A DNA stretch of 64,000 bases from Phoenix dactylifera (taxonomy: Eukaryota; Streptophyta; Magnoliopsida; Arecales; Arecaceae). The stretch is taken from NCBI RefSeq assembly GCF_009389715.1, contig NC_052395.1:4791812-4855811 (forward strand). Direction: 5' to 3'. Below, piece by piece: positions 1 through 11,948 of the stretch. Each line of letters starts with the position of its first letter. The first letter of the stretch is position 1. Below the pieces are notes generated by a model, which saw only the letters and a program-made list of their open reading frames with translations, ran no database searches and was not told where the DNA came from. A program made the position numbers and the translations under genes.

Positions 1-800
1 GCCGCTGCTATGATGCATCTTCTGTGCCACGCACCCACACACGGCCAAGGCCACGGTGCAATTTGGCTCAGGCTAAATCCATTTGCAATGCTCCTCTATC
101 TTTGGAACCCTTGGGATGGGCTTTGGCTAGATGCCCCGCTGGGGTAGTAGAGAAAATTGCTGCCGTGAGCTGCTGTCGCTCTATTTGCAATGCTCCTCGG
201 TACTTAGGAACCTTCGGGGTGAGCTTTGGCCAGATGCCCTACTGGGGTAGTAGGAAAGGAATGCCCTGTTGGGGTCAAACAAGAGTGCGCACAAGGCTGG
301 ACGGGCTCGCAGAAGCTTGTGGGTTGCGCGCTCGGCTATTGCCTTGTTTGGCTAGCGCACGCGGCTGGGCGGGTACGCAGAAGCTTGTGGGTTGTGCGCT
401 CGGACAAGAGCGCGCGCCCTTGCGCGGCTGGTTGGGTGTGCAGAAGCTTGTGGATTGCGCACTCGGCCGTTGCTTTGTTTGGCTGGCGCGCACGGCGGGG
501 TAGGCGCGCAAACATTGGTGTGTAGCCCGCGCGGCTGGGCGGGCGTGCAAACGCTGGTGCGTAGCGCGCTCGACCTCTGCCTTGCTCGGTTGACGCCCGT
601 TGTGTTGATGGGGTGAATTCTGGCGCGCAGGACCAGCCTGCGCGTTGCTGCTGGTGTTGTTGCCGCGCATTAGCGCGAGTCTTGGCCTGTGTGTGTGCCT
701 GTTTGCTTTTACTCATTTTGGCCGCCTAAGGCTTGGTCAGCCTCTAGGCTCAACAGCTGCCCGATCTGGTTCTCGAGTGTTGCCTGGACCTCGCCTGGCT
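1..800. repeat. CpG-rich degenerate tandem repeats
   Basis: Very GC- and CpG-rich stretch. Two copies of a unit of about 100 bp lie near 78-160 and 180-262 (shared words ATTTGCAATGCTCCTC and GGGGTAGTAG). From about 296 to 600 there are five diverged units of about 65-75 bp, each starting near CTGGGCGGG and holding a CGCAGAAGCTTGTGGG-like or GCAAACGCTGGTG-like word. The open frames across it (24-503, 226-525, 275-670 on the minus strand) follow the repeat and resemble no family I know, so I do not call a gene. It may belong to the LTR of the element that follows, or to an element that ends outside the window. Confidence 0.6.
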
Positions 801-844
801 GAGTGCCATGGCTATGCTATTTTCGGGGGTTTCTATTTGACACT

Positions 845-2040
845 TGTCGCAGCGTGCATCAAGGCCAGCCGCGGGCAGTAGCAAATGGAGCCAAGTGGCA
901 ACCATCGGAAGGCTCCATGCGTGGGGGCATAACGGGAAAGCCCCCTATTCCGGGAATGCCCACATCAGCAATCCGTGGAGGAGTCCCAGGACTCTTCCAT
1001 GGCCATTCGATCCGGGAGAGCAAAGGCCCAGATTCAGCGGGCCAAAGATTAGAGCCTATGTGCAGCACATGGGAGATTTCAAATAAGGAAGAATCCGCAG
1101 GATGCCAACCAAGGGCATGCGCCAAACAAGGAAGAACATCTTCATACGCTCAAGTGCAACTGAAGGATTTCTCCTAGGCGCGACACATCAACAATCCGCA
1201 TGAAGGACATATGTCACGGCCTAAGAAGATCACACGTGCATCCCGAGAGCGCTTCCCCCTTTGCATTTCAGCATGTGACTCGCATGGGAGAAGTTTGAAT
1301 TAGAATTTGAATTTTTCTCCATGTGGTTGATTAGAAACGTATTTCATGCTCACCTTCCCCATTTGATTTTCAGCATATGACTCGCATGGGAGAAGTTTGA
1401 ATTTGAATTTTCTCCCTATGCGGCTGATTAGGAAGTAGTTTTAATTATCCCGCCAATAAGCTATGTATGGCATATGAGTCTTAGGTCTATATAAGGAAGT
1501 CCTAGGCCTTTTGTGAGGCATAAATCTTTGATCAATTATCATTTAGCTCTTTTGAGTTGTAAGTCCCTTAGGGAGTCGGCCGCAAGGCTTAGGCTAGAGT
1601 GTAGGATAAATCAATCCTCTCTAGATTGTAAATGCTAGATGGTCCCTTCCCGACCTTACTAGCATCTCTTTTTCTTTCGTTGTTATTGGAATTCGAAGCC
1701 ACATCCTTTTCTTCCATCCGAGTTCATTGCATGGTGTGTTTCAAGTCGAGCGCTAGAATGGGATTCTAGGCGAATAGGTGAGAGTTTCAAGCAGCAAGAG
1801 ATAGTCGCGTTACCCACAAATCGGTCCTACACAATCGACATCGACAATTCCTCAAGTGTAGGATCATTGGCGTGGGGCTCTTGGACCATGCATAGCCGAC
1901 CCCGCCAACACTGGTGCTTTCATTGAGATCTTCGTCGGGAGAAGTTCCAAGAGAAGCTCCGTCGAAGACTCTACTTTGAGATTTCGTTGAGATCGTCGGG
2001 CACTCGACTAGGTTGAGGTCCAAGGAAGGGCGATCTAAAG
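845..2040 (+). mobile_element. probable LTR and leader upstream of chromovirus I
   Basis: Non-coding region with LTR-like content: a TATA box (CTATATAAGG near 1487), a downstream T-rich and AGTCCCTTAGGG-rich leader, and the word CTGGTGCTTTCATTGAG near 1910, which in many plant gypsy elements lies just inside the 5' LTR. A segment of about 65 bp (near 1267-1340) is repeated at 1371-1434, sharing GACTCGCATGGGAGAAG. I cannot find a matching copy after the coding region, so the exact LTR limits are not defined. Basis: TATA and leader seen; LTR identity inferred. Confidence 0.4.
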
Positions 2041-2532
2041 AGGTAACGCACTAATCTATTCATTTATGGAATTAATTTTCAGATCTGAATTTTCTTTGTA
2101 TATATGTTTATGAGATCTGAAATTTAAATTCAGGTCTGAATTTTTATTGTATTCTTTGGAGAGATCTGAATATTGTGGGGAATATTGGTCTATTGATGTA
2201 TTGTGAGCACTTTTCTTTGTAAGGAAAAAAGAGTTATCTTTGTCTCTATCTTGTTCAATCTAGGGATAATGCAACGGGGAGGCTACTGGTAGTATCTTGT
2301 GCGCCTTTCTCAATTACAGTGCTTTAGGAAATAAGTAGTGCATCAAAGACCTCTTTGGGTTGAGAGATTTTTCATCTTGTAATCTCCTTTTGTAAAACCC
2401 ATCCGTGGGATATTTGCAATTGATTGAGTGGGGTAATGCTTATTAAAGAGGAGGGCTAGATCATCCCTTGGGTGACGGCCACAGGAGGATTGGGGTTTGT
2501 GTTTGTTGGGGCTTATTTTACATAGATAGATC
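2041..2532. other. untranslated leader of chromovirus I
   Basis: AT-rich DNA with a repeated AGATCTGAAT(T) word near 2080-2170. No coding potential recognised. Its place between the LTR-like region and the Gag start suggests an untranslated leader. Confidence 0.35.
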
Positions 2533-3585
2533 ATGGAGTCGGGAGGTGATTTTGACACCCAACAAAGGATAGTTGAAGCTCTTGAAAGTAGCAATGCCCA
2601 ACTCGACAAGGTATTAGAAAATATGATCACTATTTTGGCCGATATAAGGCAAGAAAGTAATGCTAATATGGAGAGATTAGAAAGAAGATTTGCTGAAAAA
2701 GGGAGTGATGCAAATGATGGGTTGAGGAAAAAAATGAGGGAGACAAGGAGAGGAGGAAGAGTTGAAAGAGGAAATGTAGTGGTTGATAGATGGGCCAATG
2801 GTATCCATGAGGAGGATCGGTCCAAGGGTTTATACGAGGAGGATAGTGAGCCCGAGAGATATCCTCAAGCTCGGAGGCCTCTAGGTCGAAGGGATCATGA
2901 GGATAGGAGGACAAAGAAACCGGGTATGGTATGAGAGCGACAGTGATGATGATGATGACCCTAAGCAAAACATGAGGAAAAATATGAGGGAGAACATGAG
3001 TCGAGGAGGAAGATTAGAGGGCCAAAGAGTTGTGCCAGAAAGATGGTTAGAAGGAGACCAGTATGGTGAGAGGCATAGGGGATACTATGATGAGGGGACA
3101 GAGCCCGAAGAAGAGCCTTTCCATGCTCGAAGGCTTGAAGACTGGAGAGGACACATAGATAGGAGGAAGAAAGGGCTGATTGGTGATGACTATGGTGAGG
3201 AAGTTTTTGGGGGTTCACGGCTTCAAGAGAGGGGGCAAGAAAACCTACAATTGCCTTCCCAAACTTCAGCAGCAAGGGCAGCACCACCTTGCAACCGAGG
3301 ACTACTCGGAGGGATGATGAAGTTGCTGCGATTTCAGATTCCCGCAGCAGCAAGTCCGAGCAGCGGGAGGTCAGCCAAGCACTCATTCTTGACGTCGACA
3401 GCCAAAACCATGATGCTGAAGCTGACTTTGCAGTGCCCAACCTGCAACAACCTGCTGCTGCAATTGAGTATGCAGCAGCAATTCACGAAGAGACCAACCA
3501 GCAGAGGGCTGCTTCGGAAGAACCTAATTCTGCACCAGCAACTTTTGTCACCGCAGAAATTTCTGCAACAGCAAATTTCATCTAG
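2533..3585 (+). pseudogene. chromovirus I Gag remnant
   Basis: Frame from ATG 2533 starts with an acidic, coiled-coil-like N-terminus, then becomes Arg/Glu-rich. The block at about 2750-2930 is repeated, diverged, at about 3000-3190 in another frame: both copies run RGGR(V/L)E, then a W, a G(Y/L)Y(D/E)E motif, EPE and RR with DRR near the end. The frame breaks near 2930, passes to a frame ending at 3751, and a third frame (3289-3585) is Ala/Gln-rich. No capsid core or CCHC zinc knuckle is visible, so the middle of Gag seems lost. In an intact element Gag would form the particle that packages the RNA. It cannot do so here. Confidence 0.55.
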
Positions 3586-3599
3586 CGTTGTGTCCTGCA

Positions 3600-3906
3600 T
3601 AGGGTTGAAACCAACTCCTCATCCAAATCCTGACAAAGTATCTAGGGTTGATACTTCTATTGCTATCAACGAAAGGTATCTTGTTCCTATCCAATTCCTT
3701 TCTTATAAGGATGACATTTGGTGCGACATTGTACCAATCACATTATCTTAGGCCGCCCATGGCTCTTCGATCGAGACGTGACTATTTTTGGACACTCGAA
3801 CTCATGCTCTTTCGTCTTTGAAGGCACAAAAATCAAGTTAAATCCTTTGCGTCCTAAACCAGCCAACAAGGGTAACAAGAAAGATGCGACTGATTACACA
3901 TCATAA
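3600..3906 (+). pseudogene. chromovirus I protease C-terminal remnant
   Basis: Two overlapping frames (ending 3751; 3718-3906) carry the plant gypsy signature of a WCDIVP-like segment followed by HIILGRPWLFDRDV and a YSFV-like CSFVFEG(T)KI strand. This is typical of the end of the retroviral aspartic protease and the linker to reverse transcriptase. The N-terminal part with the catalytic DSG triad is not visible. The join between the two frames needs a frameshift near 3740. Identification of the family is firm; function is lost. Confidence 0.65.
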
Positions 3907-3947
3907 ATCCAAAGAAATTTGAGAAAGAGGCAAACCAAGAGTCCATC

Positions 3948-5057
3948 GTGTTTGCCTTACTAGCTCGCGAAGTTGAGAATACCACCATTGACCAACCTTC
4001 TGAAGAAGTGGGTCCTTTACTGGAAGAATTTCAAGATGTTTTTCCTAAGGATCTTTTAGATCATTTACCACCTATGCGCCATATACAACACGCTATTGAT
4101 CTAGTTCCTGGAGCATCTCTTCCCAACTTGCCGCACTATCGGATGAGTCCAACCGAACATGCCGAGTTACAACGCCCGGTACATGAGCTATTAAAGAAAG
4201 GATTCATTCGCGAAAGCTTGAGCCCTTGTGCTGTTCCTGATTTGCTCACATCTAAGAAGGATGGCTCGTGGCGCATGTGTGTTGATCGTCGAGCTATCAA
4301 TAGAATAACGATTAAATATCGTTTTCCAATTCCTCGACTTGACGACATGCTAGATATGATGGTTGGAGCTACGATTTTCTCCAAGATTGACTTAAAAAGT
4401 GGCTATCATCAAATTAGAATCCGCCTAGGAGATGAATGGAAAACTGCATTCAAGACTAAGGATGGTCTGTATGAATGGTTGGTGATGCCTTTTGGGCTTT
4501 CTAATGCTCCAAGCATATTTATGAGAGTCATGACGCAGGTACTTCGACCGTTCATGAGTAAATTTTTAGTGGTATACTTTGATGACATCTTAATTTATAG
4601 TCAGTCGAGAGAGCAATATTTGGATCGTCTTCGACAAGTTTGCCTCACTCTTTGTACTGCAAACCTCTACGCCAACGGAAAAAAGTGCTCATTCCTCGTT
4701 GATCGAGTCATTTTTTTAGGATTTGTGGTATCGTCTGAGGGAGCCTATGCTGACCCCCCAAAGATCAAAGCAATTGTCGACTGGCCGGAGCCGCAAAACA
4801 TCGATGAGGTCTGCAGTTTTCATGGGCTCGCTACTTTTTATCAACGTTTTATCCGCGGGTTCAGCACAATTATGTCTCCAAATACTCACTGCCTCAAGAA
4901 AGGTGACTTCCAATGGATGCGGTCTGCAACTAGAGCATTTGAGGAGGTTAAGAAAAGAATGATAGAAGCCCCTGTGATGCGCCTTTCTGACTTTTCTAAG
5001 GCATTCGGGGTAGAATGTGACGCCTCCGGGATTGGAATAGGTGGCGTCCTTAGCTAA
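3948..5057 (+). pseudogene. chromovirus I reverse transcriptase (frame intact)
   Basis: A 369-codon open frame holding a whole Ty3/gypsy reverse transcriptase, which would copy element RNA into DNA in cytoplasmic particles. Seen: EFQDVFP linker (about residues 27-33), the MRHxIxL-like entry, [16 protein letters not shown] (103-118), [13 protein letters not shown] (145-157), MPFGLSNAP (180-188), the catalytic YFDD at 210-213, and a thumb and connection ending at the RNase H start ([12 protein letters not shown]). A stop at 5055 cuts it from RNase H. The ATG assigned is only the first in frame; in the element this would be part of a polyprotein, so there is no true start here. It is one of the longest undamaged stretches of this old copy. 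Confidence 0.85.
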
Positions 5058-5360
5058 GAACGCCATCTTGTTGCCTATTTTAGCGAGAAGCTAAATGAAG
5101 CCAAACAAAGGTATTCCATATATGACAGAGTTCTATGCGGTTATTCAAGCTTTGCGCTATTGGCGTCATTGGCGTCATTATTTGCTTCCGCATGAATTCG
5201 TGCTAGACTCCGACCATGAAGCTCTTCGATATCGCAATTCTTAAAAAAAGCTCAATGGCAGGCATGGTCGTTGGATTGAATTCTTACAAGAATACACTTT
5301 TGTTCTCAGGCATAGAGCTGGGATCGAAAACAAAGCAGCTGATGCGCTCAGTTGAAGAGT
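4990..5360 (+). pseudogene. chromovirus I RNase H remnant
   Basis: Continues the polyprotein: a [11 protein letters not shown] start, then after a TAA stop at about 5055 an AYFSEKLN-like strand, a YSIYD-REFYAVIQALRYWRHW helix after a frameshift near 5120, LDSDHEALRY, and the closing AGIENKAADALS segment. At least two stops and one frameshift lie inside. The order and spacing are those of gypsy RNase H, which would remove the RNA strand of the hybrid. Inactive. Confidence 0.7.
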
Positions 5361-5559
5361 TAATCTTTTCTCCACAATAAGTATCAAAGTCACTGGATTT
5401 GACAGACTGAAGGAAGATTACGCATCCTGCCCTGACTTTGGAGAAGCTTACCTCGTTCTGTTAAATGACACGAATATCTCTCTTGACAGCTATTCCCTCC
5501 AAGAAGGGTACTTATTTAAGGCCAACAAACTCTGCATACCTCGTACATCTATACATGAC

Positions 5560-6700
5560 TTTTTAGTATGAAAAATTTATGTTGGTGGCCTTTCTGGTCA
5601 TTTCGGATGAGATAAAACCATCGAGGAGATTGAGCGTCAATTTTATTAGCCGAGCCTCAAACGTGATGTAGCCAAGTTAATTGGACAATGTCGGACGTGT
5701 CAATTGGCCAAGCATCGCAAGCAAAACACTGGCCCGTACACTCCGCTACCTGTGTCAGATCGTCCCTGGCAAGATGTGATCATGGATTTTGTACTTGGTT
5801 TGCCACGTACCTTCTGCAAGCATGACTCTATCTTTGTGGTCGTAGACCCTTTTTCCAAAATGGCTCATTTTATTTCCTGCGCTAAAACTTCTGATGCCTC
5901 AAACGTTGCCAGGCTATATTTCGATTATTTAGTCAAGCTGTATGGCTTGCCTAAAACTATCGTGTCAGATCGGGATGTTTGATTTATGAGTTACTTTTGG
6001 AAGACTCTATGGCACGTGGTGGGCACGAAATTAAAGTTCTCGACAGCTTACCACCCTCAGACTGATGGTCAGACAGAGGTTGTCAATCGTAGTCTTGGAA
6101 ATCTTTTATGATGTTTAGTGCATGACCATAGCAGGAACTGGGGTTCCATCCTCCCTATGGCTCAGTTTGCATACAACAATTTTATTAATAGTTCTATAGG
6201 CATGAGTCCATTTGAGGTTGTTCATGGATTTAGAGCTCGTAAACCTTTAGACCTTCTTCCTATGTCACCACATGCTAGGGTCTCTGAGTCTGCAAAAGCA
6301 TTTCCACATCATGTCCATTTGTTGCATCAAGAGATCAGTAAGCGAATTGAAACTAGTAATCTTCAGTGTAAACTATAGGCTGATTTGCATAGGTGTGCTA
6401 AGGAGTTTCATGTTGGAGACTATGTCATGATTCGCATCAGACCCGAGCAGTTTCCATCTGGAACCATGAGAAAATTGCAAGCTCATAGTGCTGGACCTTT
6501 CCAAGTATTGAGACGGGTAGGATTAAATGCATTTGTCATTGACATCCCTTCTGATTACGGCATTAGTTCCACTTTTAATATTGAGGACCTAGTTGCTTAC
6601 AAGACTCCTTTGCCTATCCCAGATGGCCCATATGACACACCTACTCCACCAGATATGCTTGCTTTTGACCCTAACACTTCCCTTTTTCCACCCACGTGAA
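5560..6700 (+). pseudogene. chromovirus I integrase remnant
   Basis: Frames at 5704-5982, 6118-6378 and 6385-6699, plus the unframed part from about 5570, together give an integrase: a GHFG...C-TCQLAK HHCC zinc finger (5590-5715), the catalytic core with MDFVLGLPR (near 5785), VVDPFSKMAHF, VSDRDV (near 5970), the QTDGQTE-like segment (near 6058-6080) and a HARVSESA...HVGDYVMIRIRP C-terminal fold. Stops at about 5640, 5983, 6110 and 6376 break the frame. Integrase would insert the cDNA into chromatin; this one is dead. Confidence 0.8.
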
Positions 6701-6720
6701 AGGAAAAGATAGATACTATT

Positions 6721-7020
6721 TTGGATGAACAGATAATATCTACTACTAAAGGAGGAGCTCACCGTTTCCTAGTCCGATGGAGAGACCGTCCAAATTCTGA
6801 TAGCATGTGGATTACTCGTGATGAGCTACAACAGATTGATCCAGACATATTGGAGTGCTACCAGAGCCGCCCGCAATCCCACTCAACTGAGTCGAGTTTC
6901 TCCCACCTCGGAAGAGTTGGTGCGGACACCAGTCCCAGATCATCGATCAGACACGTGTACAATCGCAGGCACAAGAGGGCAGCCCACCCAGTGACACTTT
7001 GGCTGGGTGACAGATTATGA
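6721..7020 (+). pseudogene. chromovirus I chromodomain end of integrase
   Basis: A 99-codon frame that carries a chromodomain: ILDEQII, HRFLVRWRDRP, DSMWITRDEL and IDPDILECY, in the usual beta-strand, strand, tryptophan and helix order. In chromoviruses this C-terminal domain of integrase is thought to guide insertion to marked heterochromatin. It follows the integrase remnant after a stop at about 6700 and ends at the stop at 7018. This places the element among chromoviruses; I cannot assign the clade from sight. Confidence 0.75.
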
Positions 7021-7330
7021 GAGAGTTCTTATGTTTTATGTGTTGGGTACTTTGGTCTTTTCTGTAGGGGTATTTTGGTTTGCCTTTTCTTTTTAGTTTT
7101 TGCCTATATACAGGCTTGTAAGGCTTTGTTAAAGGGATGATTAATTTTGAGAGCTTCCTCATATTTTCTTTTGTGGGTACTGGGTGGATTCCGACACTCC
7201 GTTGATGGATTCCACGGGTTTAGTTACCCTTGTTCGGTGGATTCCGGACACCCTATTGGTGGATTCCTAGTATTTGCATTGTCCGGGACGTTGTTCTGCA
7301 TCACTCCTCCTAAGTTTTGGTCATACAGGA
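7021..7330 (+). mobile_element. possible 3' LTR remnant of chromovirus I
   Basis: Non-coding DNA right after the chromodomain stop. It holds a CCTATATACAGG TATA-like box near 7102 and a repeated GGTGGATTCC(G/T) word (about 7190-7270). It does not resemble the LTR-like region at 845-2040, so either the 3' LTR is truncated or the 5' region belongs to another element. Limits are uncertain. Confidence 0.35.
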
Positions 7331-7568
7331 GGTTACAATGTAATGCAGAAGCAAAGTTCCTTGCTTATAGAAAGCCAACATCTTCTTCTTTATCATTTTC
7401 CAGAATTTATGACATATGTGATTTCACTGAACAAGAAATGGAGAGGAGGGCTAGTCTGAAAAATGGATGGAATGAAAATGGTCTAAGCAGTATTATGATC
7501 TTTTCTTTCCAATTGTAGGCAAACCAGTGAATTGTTTAAATGATATGACTGCTTAATTTGACATCTAG

Positions 7569-10483
7569 GTTCATGGTTTGTTGCATCTTCTGGGCTTTGA
7601 TCATGAGATTAATGATGAGGCTGAAGCAGAGATGCAGAAGGAGGAGGAGCTAGTTTTGAAGAGTCTTGGATGGAAAGGAAAAGGTTTAATTAAGAGTGCA
7701 TATGATACTGTAAGTGATGGCAGGCTTCAGGCAGAAAATTCAGATGGTAAATTGTTCTTAATAATCATTCCACTATTACAAATTTCGGTGTCATCGCATG
7801 TGAATTGTATCATCCTGGAAGCATTCATTCTATAGTTCACTTTAAGCTGTAAGATACTTCTAAGCTCATCCTAGCAGTTCAAAATTTTCTGCAGGAGCAG
7901 TTATTAAAAGTCTGAAGAAAGCGGGCAGCTTGCGGTTTTATAGACCAAAATTTAGCTACATTTTTTGTGATATGGATGGTAAGCTGCAGTAGTTTTTACT
8001 TAGTTTGTATCTGTCATCTCTTTATTGTACTTATGCTGACAGTACTTGTCTGAACAAGGTACACTTTTGAACAGTACAAGTCAAATTACTCCAATGACAG
8101 CAGAAGCTATCAGAGAAGCAATATCAAGAGGAGTGAACATAGTCATTGCTACTGGAAAGGTGAGAAAAACCACTCTATAATAATCTGGCTCTTCACATTA
8201 CTGGGATACACGTGTTAGGTGAGCTTTAGATCCCAAAAGCCGTCACCTTCATATTATTAATGAGTACTTGCCTAACACAAATGGCTTTTTTTCGGTGGTG
8301 AACGTACTACCCCTTCATTGGGAGAAAATATCTGGCCTTGCAGAAATACCCTTTTAAGTAAAAAATAAAGCAACTTAAAAGAGAAAAAGAAAAAATCAAG
8401 GTCTGCCGTACCGGTACTGGTCGGCGTACCGGTGGCGGATGGTACCGGTCCATACCGGTTCCGTACCAGCCTGTACCGGTCCTGTTAAACGGCCGAGTTT
8501 TGGGGTTCCACATACCAGTCCCGTACCGGCCCGTAACGGTCACATACCAGTCACATACCGGCCCCGTACCGATTCTCGAATGATAAGCTTTCGGTATCGG
8601 ATTCCACGCTGATCCGGTACCGGTTCAGGGCGGTACCAGTACGGCAGACCTTGCCGGAGAATGACTACTTTTAAATATTTCTGGTTTGGATATGTAATTT
8701 GATATTCACTGCTATGTAATGCTTTTCACTACAGAAGTAGACCGATGTTGATTTCAATTATTTGTTTGATGTTTAAAACAGACTCGTCCAGCTGCTATAA
8801 CTGCTTTGAAGATGGTTGGTTTGGCTGGAAAGCATGGTGTTGTTTCAGAATTTTCGCCAGGGATATTTGTCCAGGTTTCTTTGTTTGACTTATGCTTGAC
8901 TGCTTATAATTATGACAAACATGTTCTGGCAATATTGTGCACATTTTTGTTACATATACACTACAAAGCACAGAATCTCAATGCTAATAGTTATTAATCT
9001 GATATCTGGAAGGTGGACATGTCTTGCAAATTTATGGTTCTCATAGGATCCAAAAATCTTGTCTAAAAGCATTAATCTTTGGGGGCCTTTAGAAAGGAAA
9101 TTGGCATACTGCTATATTGGTAGGAACAATGGATAGGTATAATCCTTTTAAGATGTTCTTTAATTTTAAATACACTTAGTGGATATGGGTCTAAAGAAGT
9201 ATACACATTCTACAGAATTTAAAGTAGCAAAAACACAGTAAGACTGATTATATTTAGAAGTAGGAACAAATTTTGCATTTTTAAGAATTCTGAAAGAGAA
9301 AATTTATGTAATATAGAAATGGGAGGCCTAAGTTTCAGAAATGCATTATTCGTCAAAATGCAATGATACACGTCTTTAATGGAATTCATTAAACATTGTT
9401 TGAATAATATATGGACTCCATATTGTTATTCATTACAAAAAAAAGGACTTAGAACAGTCAACAGAATGAAATCTTACATCAAACAATGGGGGCATATGAA
9501 GAAGCATTTGTATTGGATGGAGAAACTGATTATCAGTAACCAATTTAACAAATTGCAATAACTGTTCAGTTTATTGGTCATGGTAGTTTCCGAATCATAT
9601 TCTATATTCTTCAAATCTGTAAAGAAATTTCTACCTTACAAGTTCAAGTTTCTGATTTCACATTCTCGGTTATTTATGACTGACTAAGCAGTTTTTATAT
9701 TCTTATTTGATGTAAATTTGGTTTCAGGGATTGCTTGTTTATGGGAGACAAGGTAGAGAAATATGTAGAAGAAACTTAGATCAAGATGTTTGTAGAGAGG
9801 TAGATAGCTGTCTGTACTTGTTAAAGTGATTTTCATATATTAATTGATCTCTTTATCTTTGTCTTGCATATTTTACAGACTCTATCTCCATTTAGCTTTC
9901 CTAAGTATTTATCTGGATTTTGTTGTGTGAAAAGAAATTCAACTAATTAAAATAGGAGGAAAATGAAAACATTAGCAAATTATTTTCATCACCCCCGAAG
10001 AGGGTTACAACAAATCTAGTCTTTCATACTGTTGATGGCATTGAGTTTGTCATCTGATATTATAGCTCATTGTTCTTTCAAACAGATGTTCTTTCATAGC
10101 ATAGCTCATTGTTGTTAGTATTATATCAGTATCTAAGTCTGCAATACAATGTTGTTTCAACATGATTACAAAGCCTAATATTCAAAGACATATTACAAGT
10201 AAAATCTTCGGAGATATCTCCACCGATTTGAAACTTATTTGTCCATATTGTGAAGTAGTGATATAACTAACGGCCTTGCCTTGCTTTTCTTGAAAATGTC
10301 AAATGTAACATGCAAAGTGAATCTTCTTGTTTTTTTTGAACTGCAGGCATGTTTATATTCTTTGAAACATGAGGTTCCTCTAATAGCATTTTGCCAAGAC
10401 CGATGTTTCACATTGTTCGAACATCCTTTGGTTGATTCCGTGCATACGGTATATCATGAGCCAAAGGTATTAGCATACGAGAA

Positions 10484-10538
<55 letters not shown>

Positions 10539-11917
10539 TATCTAAAAGTTTAGGTGGATTAAGCTAAATTTGGCTATGCAGGCGGAGGTCATGCCTTCAG
10601 TTGAGCACCTCCTAGCAGCTGCTGAAGTACAGGTAAGCTGCTTTTGAAATTTGACAAAAGTATAGCTGCCTTTTCCAAACATTTATATAAGATGTTCCTA
10701 GGTGGTTTAAGCATGGTGCAAATACGTTCAAATAACTTTATGCTTGTGAAGTGCTAAAGTTAGTATTCTGTCTTCAGCAGCTTATGTGCTGTTCGAATAT
10801 CTCATGATTATTGTCATGGATGGAATAACCAAAATAGTCCGGTTTGTTTATGACATTTTGATACTTCAAGTGATATGAGGCAAATCTTACATTGAGAAAT
10901 AAATTTATCTTGATATCCATTCCTGATGGCTGATAGCTCCATTTTTTTGGATTCATCTTAATGTGCTCTGTAATGTTGAGCTTACTATTCTGGTCCTGAT
11001 GTTTGCCCTTTCACAAGTGGTTGTAGAAAATCGATCATATTGAAAATATTCTAGGGAGGCAGGCACATAATCTTTTTGTTAAATGGAATGAAGTGTTCTT
11101 TCCATATTGGGCTCTGTAGATTCTTGACTATAATAAGGCAGAGGTGTGGATAAGTCTTATAGGCAACCTCTCTGTGTTTGCAGAAATTAATTTTTCTCGA
11201 CACTGCTGAAGGGGTTTCTTCTACTTTGCGACCGCATTGGGCAGAAGCAACCATAGGCCGAGCAGGTGTTGTGCAGGCAGTGCCAGATATGCTTGAAATT
11301 GTCCCAGATGGGACCTCAAAAGGAAATGGGATGAAAATGCTGCTAGATCACCTGGGGGTTACCAGAAAAGAGGTACAAGGTGCCTTCATTTTTTTTCTAA
11401 CCTCCACCTTTCTAATAATAAAAAGCAATTATGAAAATTGGTAAAACGGCATCAGATTTCAGTAATGGCGAGGCTTTTAACTGAATGGTCTTTTTTTATC
11501 ATGTGAAAATCATGTAATTTCATGCCCTAGTGGCTTTAAGCCTATGTTGATTATCAAGTGATATGAATGGTTTGTAGGTGATAGATAATTGGTTGGTTCA
11601 AGACATAATGTTTTAATCACTTTTTTCAATGATGAGAGGACAGCAGAATCCTGATTGGTTGATAGGCTTGGTGCTGGCAGTAACATCCTTACTTTTCACC
11701 ATGACAAATGTGATTGGCGTTTTGCATGAGTTTATTACCGTGATGTGCTCATTTTTTGTGCTTTTGTCATCCCCTTATTTATACTGAATATCTAGCACAT
11801 AAATTTGATAAATATAGCAGAAACATACAGAAATCCTAGAAAAATATGCTGCACTGTTTTTTTTTCCTCGTCAGATTTTTCTCCGTGTTCTAAACTGTAT
11901 AGGCTGATTGAAACCAA

Positions 11918-11948
<31 letters not shown>

